Shown: positions 9,441 through 21,690, counted from the first letter of the stretch. The stretch is 64,000 nucleotides of DNA from Isoetes taiwanensis (GCA_021234155.1 JAJEKV010000111.1:2674968-2738967); one strand, 5' to 3'. The notes: generated by a model from the letters alone, not told the origin. Translations and numbers: made by a program.

Positions 9441-12400
9441 AAGTCTTTAGTTGTTGCTCTCTTCTTCTTCTTCTTCATTGGCTTCGTCTTCATTTACCTG
9501 CATTATATTGTATCGCAACAATTAGTTCATTGTAGTCACAAATAATTATCTAATGAATGATACACACTTCATCCCCCTTTCACGCTTGGTGCGTCGCTGA
9601 TGGCCGCGATGATCGCTTTGTTTGAAGGCCCTTTCGCGTTCATCTTTAGCTAAGCCGGGCGACCAAAGAAATGACGCCTAGTGAGAATGAGCACCAAAAC
9701 TAATGTGTTAGTGTTCAACTCGAGAACCTACATTATAAACCAAATTTATACTTACAAATAGCTTATCCGTAAAGCCATAACCGCCAGACCAGTCTTATTG
9801 GCACTATGGCGCCACTTTGTTTCGTCGTACCTTCGCGTCCAGCCCGCTGCTTTGTTCTAGCTTCCCTTTCTTTGATAATATGTTGGCCTTCAAACACTAC
9901 AATGCAATACAAGGACTTAGTCCACATGGCATCATCTAATTATACGACTCATGGGAGAGATGATGTATTCGAAATGCCTCATTAGTCAACCAGATAGGCT
10001 GTGCCACTTCCTCTATCGGGACTCCTGTAGCTTTGGCAAGATCTTTCAGCTGCTTCTTCTGATTACCTCTGCAAAATATAAATAAAATATGAGTACAATG
10101 AGGTTATAATGAAGAACGAAAGAGCCTAATACCTGGTGGATTTAACATGTTTACCCTGCTTTGAACAAAGCTCCCTCCATGAGATCTCTCCTGACTTGAG
10201 CTCGGGATATTCTGCTTCTAAAATCTCCTTGATCCTCTCTTTTTCCTCATCATAGGCTCCCGAGTTCCATTCACCCTTGTGGACGTTATGGCAAACGCTA
10301 TTTGTGACATTATTAGCCATCTTCCAAAAATTGTCGCCATCTGCGGTCTTTGCCGCGCGCGGCAACTTCTTGCTACTACACTCAACATCACTAACATATG
10401 AATATGTGTTAGTGAACAAAAGGGCATAATTCAAGATGAACTCACCATATTGAAAGAGATGCCTTCGCGGGAGGTGGTGCGGTGGTGCACGCATCTTTAA
10501 CAGAGCTTGAAGAGGAATTAAGTCCCACTCCGACGCGACCTAATTGGCCGGCGCTCGCCATTGGGGGTTCATTCTCCTCGCGTGCTGGGAACGCCCCAAG
10601 ATTGAATTCTCAAGGAGTGTATGAGCTATGACGTGGAGGGTCATGGGGGCCGGACCTCCGCTTTGTTCAACAACGGGCGCAAGCAATCTCCATTTCTCTC
10701 AGGGCGACATCCCGGATTGCAAGGCATTCCACCTATCTTCGTGTTATCGCCTCGTTGATATCCCTCGAAGTTCCCTGCTCTTCGCCTTCCGGCCGGATGC
10801 GAGGTCCTTTTTCCTGGCCTCTTCTACGGTGGTGATGAGAAGAAGATCCCCCATAACCACGGCAATTTAACAACATTATGCATAGGGAAAAGAAGGACGC
10901 AACCGCATTTACACGCTACATTTAAAAACATTAGAACGTTAAAATAAATGGTTAACTTACATTTTATCCTAGAAAAAATCCATACCAAATCCACACAATG
11001 GTGGAGGTGGCGGTGGTGGCGAGCTAAACCCGAACGACCAACTTAACCTCTTAAAGGCCTTTGCGGGTTAGGGCTTTGTCAATAAGGCTACCAAGCCACG
11101 CGAGAAGTAAAGTTGTGAACAATAGATATGCCATCGTGTCGCATCCCCATGGTTCTTTGGACATGTGCAAAAAAACTTGCAAGTTATTTATATGGAGTCA
11201 CGATGAATAACATAGTAGGAAAGCAACAAATGTTAGCAACATGGGAAGTTCATTACAAAACATTGGGATTTGAATAATTAAAAGTGTCTTTATATATTTG
11301 GTTATTAGACAATTAAAAAATTTAATACTCTTAAACATGGCAAGATATACAATATTGTATTCATTATTTGAGTTGTGACAACAACAATTTTGACATCTCC
11401 AAGGCATCCATGCACTTCATGTGTCGCCTTTGTCTCACAACCATGGTAGAAGATATTCCAACACTTTGTAAGGCTTCAACAACTTCGTGCTTTTGGGTCG
11501 TGATGAGAATACGCCTTCACGTAGGCACATCATTCTTTGTTTTGCTCCTCCAACTTGTCAAGACGCCGTTGGTACATATGGGTTGGATTAATCCATTGGG
11601 CATTGTTGTTATTATTAAACCACTCCATTCGTCCGCATAGCTTGCACGAAATCCGCATCTCATAAATATATCCCAATGCATAGACATCATGAATTTCGTG
11701 TCCCCATACACCATCATCATCCTTTGATTTCTCAAACACAGTTTCCTCTAACCATGGATATTTTGCTTGTCCATCCCAAAGTAAGTACCGACACTTCAAC
11801 AAGGGACGACGCTCTTTACGTAAAATGAATTGCATTGTCCCAATCACCAATGGCCACCCACATTTTGGTACTCATCATCAAAATGTAATTTGACTCTCTT
11901 GCAATTAAGCTTTGTGTGAGTGAAGTGGCCTTTGTGGATCTCAACGACACCTTCGCTAGGGCAAGAGCTATCTCTCGAACATACTTGATATACAACTCGC
12001 ATTTTGTCCTAAGTTCAAGTTATGTGTTTGTCGGCTTCTTCTTGGCGCTCTAGCAATTGCATTTGACCATCTTCTAAAACGTGACAAGTTATTAGGTAAA
12101 TAGTCAAACAAGTGTGCAAGTGTCTCTCCATTCATGAAAGGTAGAATCACCATTGGCCCTATGGTATCCCCACTAGAGCTAGCAACTTCATATGCATGTC
12201 CAATGGATGTAGCCAAAGCAGGATGCGGGGCTCTTTGAAGCGTATGTATCTTTGAGCCATCTCATACGCCTCTCCGCCCTATCTTTGCCCTTGAAAACCC
12301 ATCCAATCGTGATAGCTCATCATCTTGGAAGTGTTGTGTTCGTTGATTTTGATTTGATACGTGCATGTGTTGGTTTCTCCTCAATAAGGTGTATCACATC

Positions 12401-12922
12401 CACGGCCTCTACCGGCATGGGATCAACAAAGATTGATGTGTTCATGTGATTCTCCAAAGAAAAGTGGGGCTTGCTAGGCCCCCGCCCACTAGAGAGCTTC
12501 CCCACGATGCAAAGCATTTTAATTACCTCCAACCGACGGCATTGAGATCCGCAATGATGTTCTTGTGATCCAAACGCCGCCTCTTTGAGGAATTCCATGA
12601 AGCTACCCATTCCTTTGACACGCAGCCTCGGCATTGGGACTTTTAAGTCGACCGACCAATGCTTCAAACATGTCTTCGCCATCCATGGGTTTCCAATCAT
12701 TGGCTTTACATGTGTGTCAAGGAGAGAAGTCAACATTTCTTCTTGACCTGGCCATTTTTGTGCTAACTCAAATTGGCACTTCTTTTTTCACATGTTCCAC
12801 AAAAATGGTCGACACGCTGACCAATTTGCATCTCCCTGGCGGGACTTTTCGTTAGCACATATCTCATTTATGACCATGCGCCTAATCTCACTAATCATTA
12901 GTGTCTTCACAAATGGGGCCAT
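9441..12922 (-). pseudogene. Decayed CACTA-associated gene, unit 1
   Basis: A multi-piece minus-strand gene. A plausible start is ATG 12,922 (MAPFVKTLMISEIRRMVINE). Further pieces are at 12,320-12,736 (VKGMGSFMEFLKEAAFG), 11,968-12,216, 11,530-11,850 (ends WINPTHMYQRRLDKLEEQ), a Pro-rich piece near 11,000 (PPPPP), 10,126-10,494 (EYPELKSGEISWRELC) and 10,020-10,075 (KDLAKATGVPIEEVAQPIWL). It ends acidic (NEDEANEEEEEES) at about 9,450. The same pieces in the same order occur in unit 2. I do not see TNP2 motifs, so this may be the second (TNPA-like or En/Spm ORF1-like) gene. It is broken by several stops and frameshifts. Confidence 0.5.
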
Positions 12923-13240
12923 ACCTACAAACCAATTTAGATTCATTAATCTTGCTTTGTGACTTTTTTCAAACCTTCATTATGAATCTTTACCTACTTT
13001 CTTAAGAGTTAGTTTCCCTTTTAATTTTTTTTTTTTTAAAACCAACTATTTAAATTTTTTTCTTGCTTTAACCACTCCACATCGTTGTTTCTTTGACATC
13101 CCTAACATCTTTAAAAACAACATTCTTAACTAGAAACCCTAAAATCAATAATGCAATTTTTTTTTCAAAACCCCGCCCTTGTCCAATCCTAAAAGATTTC
13201 TATTTATTGATATATTAATAAAAAAAAATAAACAAGAGTA
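12923..13240. other. AT-rich spacer upstream of the unit-1 gene
   Basis: Poly-T runs and AT-rich sequence with no gene. It lies just upstream of the proposed start at 12,922 and could contain its promoter, but I see no clear TATA element I would defend. Confidence 0.4.
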
Positions 13241-13565
13241 TGTGAGCTTGGACCTGAACACCTAGTCTTCCACCACAAGGCGGAGCCGACCATGCCCTTG
13301 TCCAAGTCTCCCCAAATTTTTCTAAACTAAATACATTAATCAATAAAATTTCAAGAGTAAACGGTGAGCTTGGACCCGGAACACCTAGTCTTCTCCACTC
13401 AAGGCGGAGCCGACCATGCCCTTGTCCAAGTCTCCCCAATTTTTTATAAACTAAATAAATTAATAAATAAAATTAAAAGAGTAAGCAGCTTGGACCCGAA
13501 CACCTAGTCTTCCACACTCAAGGCGGAGTCGACACCATGCCCTTGTCCAAGTCTCCCCCAAGTTT
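13240..13565. repeat. Three tandem units of about 120 bp (unit 1)
   Basis: The phrase 'agcttggacc(c)gaacacctagtcttc...ccatgcccttgtccaagtctcccc' occurs three times, near 13,247, 13,370 and 13,487. AT-rich linkers (aaactaaatacattaatcaa) lie between. The triple is conserved in unit 2. Confidence 0.85.
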
Positions 13566-13974
13566 TTTTAACCTAAATAAAACATTAAAATTTTATTCTC
13601 CCACTCAAACTCAAATTCTTACCTAGAATGTCTTCGAAATCACAAAAATCGATTTCCAAGAGCTTAATTTTTTTTGTTATTAGTGTACATGCAAAAAATA
13701 AAGGCATTAAATAATTATAAAAATTAAATAAATAAATAAATAAAAAAAAAAAAAAAACAAAAAGACGATTCACATTGAAAAGATCATTGACATTAAAACT
13801 ATTTACATTGTTAATTAAAAAGAACTATATATTGACATGTAAAAAATGAAAATAAAAAAAAAAAGAAGAACATAAAAGAAGGGGCCTCGCCTTTCAACGA
13901 CGCCCCCTTCTTTGTAATAAAAATAGAGGAAGAATGGGCCTCCTTTTTCAACGCATGTCCTTCTTCCATGGAAA

Positions 13975-14285
13975 AAAATAGAAGAGGAAGAAGAAGAAGA
14001 AGAAGAAGAAGAAGAAGAAGAAGAAGAAGAAGAAGAAGACCAAGAAGAAGAAGAAGAAGAAGAAGAAGAAGAAGAAGAAGAAGAAGAAGAAGAAGAAGAA
14101 GAAGAAGAAGAAGAAGAAGAAGAAGCCAGAAGAAGAAGAAGAAGAAGAAGAAGCCAGCCAGAAGAAGAAGAAGAAGAAGAAGAAGAAGAAGAAGAAGAAG
14201 AAGAAGAAGAAGAAGAAGAGGAGGAGATAGGAAAGAAAGATTGAATAGAATGAGAAAGTAAAGAAGAAGAAGAAGAAGAAAATGA
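13975..14285. repeat. (GAA)n tract, unit 1
   Basis: About 240 bp of almost pure gaa/aag triplets, interrupted by short words such as gaccaag and gccagcca. One strand is all purine, so it can form triplex (H-DNA) structures. Poly-Arg and poly-Phe frames across it are artefacts of the repeat. Confidence 0.95.
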
Positions 14286-14664
14286 ATAGAAGATTGGAAG
14301 AACGGAAGATTAGATGGAAGAAAACCAATGATTGGAAGATCATTGTTGAAGAAGGAGGAGGATCTGGATTCATACTACAAGAGGCTAAAATGGATTGAAG
14401 AAAACAAGGATGGAAAGAAGAGGAGGATAGAAATGGGATGGATTGAAAACAAATAAGAAAAAAAAAAGCCCTAAATCTATCAAACAACAAGCCTAATTCA
14501 AAAATAGAGTTGATTGATCCATTGAAATACCTTTGGATGCTTGCTTGAAGCTTGGAAAGGACCGCAAAGGATGATCCAGCGCCAAAAATCGCCAATAAAA
14601 AACGCCCCTCCGGGCTTAGAACCAAAAAACTAGGCGCGGAAAAGCCTACTCTGCTTCGAGCAAA

Positions 14665-14772
14665 AAGTTACAGACGCCGTTGAACGACGTCGCAGGTCGC
14701 TTAACGACGTCGCAATAGTCGTTAAACGACGTTCTATAACGACGCCTTTGTGTTAAACGACGTGCCCTTTTT
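14665..14772. repeat. CACTA subterminal repeats (inner patch, unit 1)
   Basis: Repeated gtcgttaaacgacg and gaacgacgtcgc words occur within about 100 bp, matching the left-end subterminal motif. In unit 2 the same patch reads gtcgttaagcggcg. An AT-rich block (ttataattataag) follows, and then the cargo region. Confidence 0.75.
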
Positions 14773-14859
14773 ATTATTATAATTATAAGTTATTATTATA
14801 ATTATAATAATAACAAGTAAGTCAAGTGCACACGCTTCAATCCTTACAATTGCAATTGA

Positions 14860-15345
14860 TGGTGAATTTGACGAGAATGGGGGCTCCATGTGACACATCC
14901 ATTCCAAAGATTATAGTTGGCTCCTCGAGACCTTTGGAAGACCAATGCACGAAATTCCATCGATAACATCGTATTATATCCTCCACACTACGCTTTTAAG
15001 TAAGTCTTCGCCCAATGAACAGGGAGCCATTATGGGGTACCAAGTGAGTTACCTTGGCATTAATTTTCAAAGCCACATTCGTCAAGTACTGATCATTTAT
15101 ATTACGGGGAGGAACTATACACTGATTAACAACTCCAACGTCTGACAGAAACAGTTTGTTAAACGGCCCTGCAAAACATCTCTCTGCATAAGTATGCATT
15201 GCATCTTCCTTCGTAAACTACATATAAAAGGAATCAAACCATTACACAGCATAGAGATCAGTCTTTCTGAGGTAGAATGCATAGAATAAACTCGGTGGCT
15301 CTTTAGCTGAGATTTTAAAGCATTGAACATCATTGAAACTCGAAT
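14860..15345 (-). pseudogene. Argonaute MID-PIWI fragment inside the transposon (copy 1)
   Basis: On the minus strand the MID end reads RVSMMFNALKSQLK, then (other frame) EPPSLFYAFYLR. Next comes VGVVNQCIVP followed by NINDQYLTNVALKINAK, which matches the MID-PIWI junction of plant Argonautes and is closest to the AGO4/6/9 type (NDQYLTN...KINAK). After about 120 bp that starts GT and ends AG, EPTIIFGMDVSHGAP appears. This is the first PIWI strand, and its Asp is the first residue of the slicer triad. A one-base shift then moves SPSIAIV to another frame. The rest of PIWI is absent, so slicing is impossible. It is very likely a captured host gene fragment; the exact paralogue is not determinable by eye. 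Confidence 0.72.
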
Positions 15346-15544
15346 ATCGATGGGAGGAAATCAACATGATGCTATTGGTAACAATGATACAGATAACAAG
15401 GAATCAGGTGAGAATGATAGTTGGGGAATTGCATCAAATGGAAATGACAGATGGGGAGGAGGCAACTCAGATGCCAATGATTCTTGGGGTATTGCTTCCA
15501 ATGAAACTCACACATCCGGGAGTGTGATAATAATGGAGCACTAG
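15323..15544 (+). CDS. Short WG-repeat (AGO-hook-like) peptide, copy 1
   Basis: A frame of about 73 residues is rich in Asn, Asp and Gly. It has the repeat NDSWGIASN twice and DRWGGGNSD between them. Trp-Gly repeats in such a low-complexity context are the Argonaute-binding 'AGO hook' seen in NRPE1 and SPT5L/KTF1. The frame runs away from the Argonaute fragment: the two diverge at about 15,335. The region is short and low in complexity, so the similarity is suggestive only. In unit 2 the WG motifs persist but the frame is broken. Confidence 0.4.
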   Translation: MNIIETRISMGGNQHDAIGNNDTDNKESGENDSWGIASNGNDRWGGGNSDANDSWGIASNETHTSGSVIIMEH

Positions 15545-15659
15545 TTGGCAATGATTACTTATGTATTTTATCTATCCTTTCTATCTATCCACTTAGATTT
15601 CTCCATCCTGTTTATCTATCCACTTTAATAAACCGTACTTGTGCACCATTGTTTTCTCT

Positions 15660-15815
15660 ACTGCATACTTTCATACTAAATCAAGGTTGCCAATCACTTC
15701 ACCATGATCAGAAAAAGGTAAACATATGGCTCACCAAGCTGTTTCTTCAGATACACCTCTACACAAGGCATGCCCTACCATACCCATGCAAAGTCTGCAA
15801 GAAGAGCTTTTGATT
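15660..15815 (+). pseudogene. Decayed Cys-rich (DC1-like) fragment, copy 1
   Basis: Homologous to the more open copy at 22,577-22,831. Here several Cys codons are lost or shifted. The remaining recognisable DNA is ctacacaaggcatgccc and tgcaagaagagctt. The identification rests on copy 2. Confidence 0.4.
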
Positions 15816-15839
15816 TGCTGTAGTGGCGTTGCGCAGTAG

Positions 15840-16050
15840 CGTAAGCGGCCAGCATTAATTTCCTTGCAGCGTGTGAAGCGTCGTTCAGCGGCGTTCGCTG
15901 GCGTCATCATGTCCATCACTGTCTCGCTGCGGTAACGTGGTACATCGGCTTCCTGGCGGCACGCCCAGTCGCGAGCGGCGTCGTTCAGCGGCCCTGGCGG
16001 CGGTTCAGACCCGTGTGACCGCGAACAACGTCGTTCAACGGACGATTAAA
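15840..16050. repeat. Subterminal repeats, unit 2
   Basis: gcgtcgttcagcggcg and aacaacgtcgttcaacgg words occur here, equivalent to 8,850-9,000 in unit 1, in a less regular form. Confidence 0.6.
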
Positions 16051-16489
16051 AATTTTTGATAAAAAAAATATTTATTTAATATTCAATATGATTTAGCGGA
16101 CGATTATTAATATTCATATGCAAAAATTAACAAATATTTAATATAAATAAATATTTAGTAATATTTATTAATATTAATATTATCAATAATATTAATAGTA
16201 TTAATAAATATTAAATATGAACAAAATAAATCGAGAATAAATATTTAAAAATTTAAAAAATTCGAAAAATAGAAACAAATATTGATTAAATTATATTAAT
16301 GGTAGATAAACATTATTGTTTAATATGTAATTAAATGTTTAATAAATCTAAGAATAAAAAATAGAGAATCGAGCATAAAATTAACATAACAAAAAAAATC
16401 ACAAATAATAAGAACAAAGCATAAAAAATTTAAATTGAATTCAATTAATATATTTCACAATGTAATTTGCACATTACAAAATATATTAA

Positions 16490-19400
16490 GTCTTTAGTTG
16501 TTACTCTCTTCTTCTTCTTCTTCATTGGCTTAGTCTTCATTTACACGCATTATATTGTATACGCAACAATTAGTTCATTGTAGTCACAAATAATTATCTA
16601 ATGAATGATACACACTTCATCCCCCTTTCACTTGTATGCGATGGCGTCTGCTGATAGCCGCTTATTTGCCTTGTTTGAAGGCCCTTTCGCGTTCATCTTT
16701 AGCGGTAGGCGACCGACAAATGGCGCCTAGTGAGAATGAGCACCAAAACTAATGTTAGTGTTCAACTCGAGAACCTACATTATAAACCAAATTTATACTT
16801 ACAAATAGCTTATCGAGGAAAGCCATAACCGCGGACCAGTCTTATTGGCACTATGGCTGCCACTTGCTTCGTCGTTACCTCGCGTCCAGTAGCGCGCCTT
16901 TGTTCTAGCTTCCCCTTTCTTTGATAATATGTTGGCCTTCAAACACTACAATGCAATACAAGGACTTAGTCCACATGGCATCATCTAATTATCGACTCAT
17001 GGGAGAGATGATGTACTTGAAATGCCTCATTAGTCAACGGATAAAGTTGTGCCACTTCCTCTATCGGGACTCCACGTAGCTTTGGCAAGATCTTTTGGTT
17101 GCTTCTTCGATTACCTACGCAAAATATAAATAAAATATGAGTACAATGAGGTTATAATGAAGAGCGAAAGAGCCTAATACACAGGGATTTAACATGTTTA
17201 CCACTTTGAACAAAGCTCCCTCCATGAGATCTCTCGACTTGAGCTGGGATATTACGCTTCTAAAATCTCCTTGATCCTCTCTTTTTTCCTCATCATAGGC
17301 TCCCGGTTCCATTCACCCTTGTGGGCGTTATGGCAAAAGCGCTATTTGTGACATTATTAGCCATCTTCCAAAATTGTATGCCATCTGCTGTCTTTGTGGT
17401 GCGGCAACTTCTTGCTACTACACTCAACATCGACTAACATATGAATATGTGTTGGTGAACAAAAAGGGCATAATTCAAGATGAACTCACTCATATTGAAA
17501 GAGATGCCTTCGTGGAGGTGAATGCGGTGGTGCACGATCTTTATGAGCTTGAAGAGGAATTGCGTCCACTCAGGCGTGGGCGGCGGTCGGCAACTCGCCG
17601 TGGGGGTTCATTCTCCTGCGTGCTAACAAGGAGCGGCCCCAAGATTGAATTACGAAGGAGTGTATGAGCTATGGCGTGGAGGGTCATGGGGGCGGACCTC
17701 CGCCTACTTTGTTCAACAGACTGGCGGCGCAATCTCCATTTCTGCGGGCGACATCGGTGCAAGGCATTCCACCTATCTTCGGGGTTATCGCCTCGTTGAT
17801 ATCTCGGGAGTTCCACGCTCTTAAAATCTTCTCTGGCGGATCGCGAGGTCCTTTTCCCAATCTCTTGGGCGGTGGTGATGAAAGAAGATCCGCCCATAAC
17901 CACGACGGCGAACATTATGCATAGGAAAAAGAAGGGCCTTAACCGCATTTACCTACATTTAAAAACATTAGAGCGTTAAAATAAATGGTTAACTTACATT
18001 TTATCCTAGAAAAAATCCATACCAAATCCACACAATGGTGGAGGTGGCGGTGGTGTGACTAAACCGAGCGACCAACCGCCTCTTAAAGGCCTTCGAGGTT
18101 TAGAGGCATCAATAAGGCTACCAAACCCATGCGAGTAAAGTTGTGAACAATAGATATGCCATCGTGCCAAATCCATGGTTCTTTGGACATGTGCAAAAAC
18201 TTGCAAGTTATTTATATGGAGTCACGATGAATAACATAGTAGGAAAGCAACAAATGTTAGCAACATGGGAAGTTCATTACAAAACATTGGGATTTGAATA
18301 ATTAAAAGTGTCTTTATATATTTGGTTATTAGACAATTAAAAAATTTAATACTCTTAAACATGGCAAGATATACAATATTGTATTCATTATTTGAGTTGT
18401 GACAACAACAATTTTGACATCTCAAGGCATCCATGCACTTCATGTGTCGTCTTTGTCTCACAACCATGGTAGAAGATATTCCAACACTTTGTAAGGCTTC
18501 AACAACCCGAGAAGCTTTGGGTGCGTGATGAGAATCGTCTTCACGTAGGCACATCATTCTTGTTTTTGCTCCTCCAACTTGTCAAGGCGTCGTTGGTACA
18601 TATGGGTTGGATTAATCCATTGGGCATTGTTGTTATTATTAAACCACTCCATTAAAATTAAGCATAGCTTGCCGCGAAATCCAGGAAGCATCTCATAAAT
18701 ATATCCCAATGCATAGACATCATGAATTTTCGTGTCCCCATACGATCATCATCCTTTGATTTCTCAAACCACGGTTTCCTCTAACCATGGATATTTTGCT
18801 TGTCCATCCAAAGTAAATCACCGACACTTCAACAAGGGACGGCGGCTCTTTGGCGTAAAATGAATTGCATTGTCCCAATCACCAATGGCCACCCACACAT
18901 TTTGGTACTCATCATCAAAATGTAATTTGACTCTCTTGCAATTAAGCTTTGTGTGAGTGAAGTGGCCTTTGTGGATCTCAACGACACCTATACGCTGGGG
19001 CAAGAGCTATCTACGGAACATCTTGATATACAACTTCGCATTTTGCTCCTAAGTTCGGTAGCCTATGTGTTTGTCGGTTCTTCTTGGCTCTAGCAATTGC
19101 ATTTGACCATCTTCTAAAAGCGTGACAAGTTATTAGGTAAATAGTCAAACAAGTGTGCAAGTGTCTCTCCCATTCATGAAAGGTAGAATCACCATTGGCC
19201 CTATGGTATCCCCACTAGAGCTAGCAACTTCATATGCAAGTCCAATGGATGTAGCCAAAGCGGGATCACGGGCTCTTGAAGCGTATGTATCTTTGAGCCA
19301 TCTCATACGTCTACCCCTATCTTTGCCCTTGAAAACCCATCCTTTGTATAGCTCATCATCTTGGAAGTGTTGTGTTCCGTTGATTTTGATTTGATACGTC

Positions 19401-19965
19401 ACGCGATGTGTTGGTTTCTCCTCAATAAGGTGTATCACATCCCGGGCCTCTCGGGCATGGGATCAACAAAGATTGATGTGTTCATGTGATTCTCCAAAGA
19501 AAAGTGGGGCTTGCTAGGCCTGCTCCACTAGAGCTTCCCCCACGATGCAAAGCATTTTTAATTACCTCAAAGCCCGGCGTGCATTGAGATCCGCAATGAT
19601 GTTCTTGTGATCAAGCATTAAACTTCTTTGAGGAATTCCATGAAGCTACCCATTCCTTGACCACGAGCCTCGGCATTGGGACTTTTAAAAATTTTGCCTT
19701 GAATGCTTCAAACATGTCTTGATTCATCCATGGGGTTTCCAATCATTGGCTTTACATGTGTGTCAAGGAGAGAAGTCAACATTTCTTCTTGACACGGCCA
19801 TTTTGTGCTAACTCAAATTGGCACTTCCTTTTCACATGTCGACAAAATGGTGGACCGTTGACCGGTTGCATCTCCCGTCCGGGACTTTTCGTTAGCACAT
19901 ATCTCATTTATGACCATCGTCTAATCTCACTAATCATTAGTGTCTTCCACGATCGGGGCCATACC
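16490..19965 (-). pseudogene. Decayed CACTA-associated gene, unit 2
   Basis: Same order of pieces as in unit 1: acidic end near 16,500, EYPELK-type piece at about 17,250, Pro-rich piece (TPPPPPPLCGFGMDFF) near 18,050, WINPTHMYQRRL-type piece at about 18,590, and IGPMVILPFMNG at about 19,190. Its probable start region at about 19,955 reads MAPIVEDTND and then stops, whereas unit 1 stays open there. The two copies break at different places. A comparison would therefore show which breaks are shared (old) and which are private or caused by sequencing error. Confidence 0.5.
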
Positions 19966-20274
19966 TACAAACCAATTTAGATTCATTAATCTTGCTTTGT
20001 GACTTTTTCAAACCTTCATTATGAATCTTTACCTACTTTCTTAAGAGTTAGTTTCCCTTTTAATTTTTTTTTTTAAAACCAACTATTTAAATTTTTTCTT
20101 GCTCTTAACCACTCCACATCGGTGTTTCTTTGACATCCTAACATCTTTAAAAAACAACATTCTTAACTAGAAACCGAAAATCAATAATGCAATTTTTTTC
20201 AAAAACCAGCCCTTGTCCAATCCGTAAAGATTTCTATTTATTGATATATTAATAAAAAAAAATAAACAAGAGTA

Positions 20275-20605
20275 GGCGGTGAGCTTGGACCGGAACACCT
20301 AGTCTTCTCCACTCAAAGCGGGCCGACCATGCCCTGTCCAAGTCTCCCCAAATTTTTCTAAACTAAATACATTAATCAATAAAATTTCAAAAGTAAGCGG
20401 TGAGCTTGGACCCGGAACACCTAGTCTTCTCCACTCAAAGGCGGAGCCGACCATGCCCTGTCCAAGTCTCCCCAATTTTTTCTAAACTAAATACATTAAT
20501 CAATAAAATTACAAGAGTAAGCGGTGAGCTTGGACCGGAACACCTAGTCTTCTCCACTCAAAGGCGGGCCGACCATGCCCTGTCCAAGTCTCCCCAAGTT
20601 TTTTT
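20275..20605. repeat. Three tandem units of about 120 bp (unit 2)
   Basis: Counterpart of 13,240-13,565, with unit starts near 20,281, 20,403 and 20,525. Here the three units are more alike (gagcttggacc...ggaacacctagtcttctccactcaaag). Confidence 0.85.
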
Positions 20606-21011
20606 TTAACCTAAATAAAACATTAAAATTTTATTCTCCTACTCAAACTCAAATTCTTACCTAGAATGTCTTAGAACTTGAAAATCGATTTCCAAAATGG
20701 CGCATTTTGTTATTAGTGTACATGCAAAAAATAAAAGGCATTCAATAATTAGAAAACTTACATAAATAAAGAAAAAAAAAAAAAAAAAAAAAAACAAAAA
20801 GGCGATTCACATTGAAAAGATCATTGACATTAAAACTATTTACATTGTTAATTAAAAGAACTATATATTGACATGTAAAAAATGAAAAAAAAAAAAAAAG
20901 AACATAAAAAGAAGGGGCCTGCGTCTTTCAGCGGCGTCCCCTTCTTGTAATAAAAAATAGAGGAAGAATGGGCCTGCGTCTTTCCAGCGGCGTCCTTCTT
21001 CCATGGAAAAA

Positions 21012-21145
21012 AAAATAGAAGAGGAAGAAGAAGAAAGAAGAAGAAGAAGAAGAAGAAGAAGAAGAAGAAGAAGAAGAAGAAGAAGAAGAAGAAGAAGAAG
21101 AAGAAAGAAGAAGAAGAAGAAGAAGAAGAAGAAGAAGAAAGATGG
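21012..21145. repeat. (GAA)n tract, unit 2
   Basis: About 130 bp of gaa triplets, roughly half the length of the tract in unit 1. This fits repeat-length change after duplication or collapse during assembly. Confidence 0.95.
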
Positions 21146-21599
21146 GAAAGAAAGATTTGAATAGAATGAGAAAGTGGTGAAGAAGAAGAAGAAAAAAAAT
21201 GAATAGAAGATTGGAAGAGCGGAAGATTAGAAGGAAGAAACCAATGATTGGAAGATCATTGGAAGAAGAAGGAGGAGGATTGATTCATACTAATAAAAGG
21301 CGAAATGGATTGAAGAAAAACAAGGATGGAAAGAAGAGAGGATAGAAATGGGATGGATTGAAAACAAATAAGAAAAACAAGAAGCCTAAATCTATCAAAC
21401 AACAAGCCTAATTCAAAAATAGAGTTGATTGATCCATTGAAATACCTTTGGATGCTTGCTTGAAGCTTGGAAAGGACATAAAGGATGATCCGCGCCAAAA
21501 TGCGCCCGCAAAAGCGGCTCCTCCGGCCGCTTAGAACCAAAAAAAAAAAAACTAGAAGCGGAAAAAGGCTACTCTGTTTTACGATAAAAGTTCTGGGGC

Positions 21600-21690
21600 G
21601 TCGTTGAGCGGCGTCGCGAGTCGTTAACGGCGTGCGCAATAGTCGTTAAGCGGCGTCTATAGCGGCGTCTTTGTGTTAAGCGGCGTGCCC
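21600..21690. repeat. Subterminal repeats, inner patch of unit 2
   Basis: gtcgttgagcggcg, gtcgttaagcggcg and gtgttaagcggcg occur where unit 1 has gtcgttgaacgacg and gtcgttaaacgacg. The change is the same A-to-G pair at nearly every motif. Confidence 0.75.

Larger units (their letters stand above)
8487..15824 (-). mobile_element. CACTA-like transposon unit 1
   Basis: The left end reads cactacaaaaccaaag, a typical CACTA (En/Spm) terminus, followed by dense subterminal ACGTCG repeats to about 9,000. A minus-strand gene lies inside, with a second subterminal repeat patch at 14,665-14,770. A cargo block then runs to about 15,815, where gatttgctgtagtg could be the other terminus (reverse complement cactacagcaaatc). 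The right end is uncertain, because unit 2 continues past the same point without tgtagtg. The unit from about 8,850 on is repeated in tandem at 15,830-22,850, offset about 7.0 kb. Confidence 0.7.

Noticed and set aside
13948-14625. Poly-Phe (minus) and poly-Arg (plus) frames
   Set aside because: Direct translation of the (GAA)n tract; no protein-like composition outside it.
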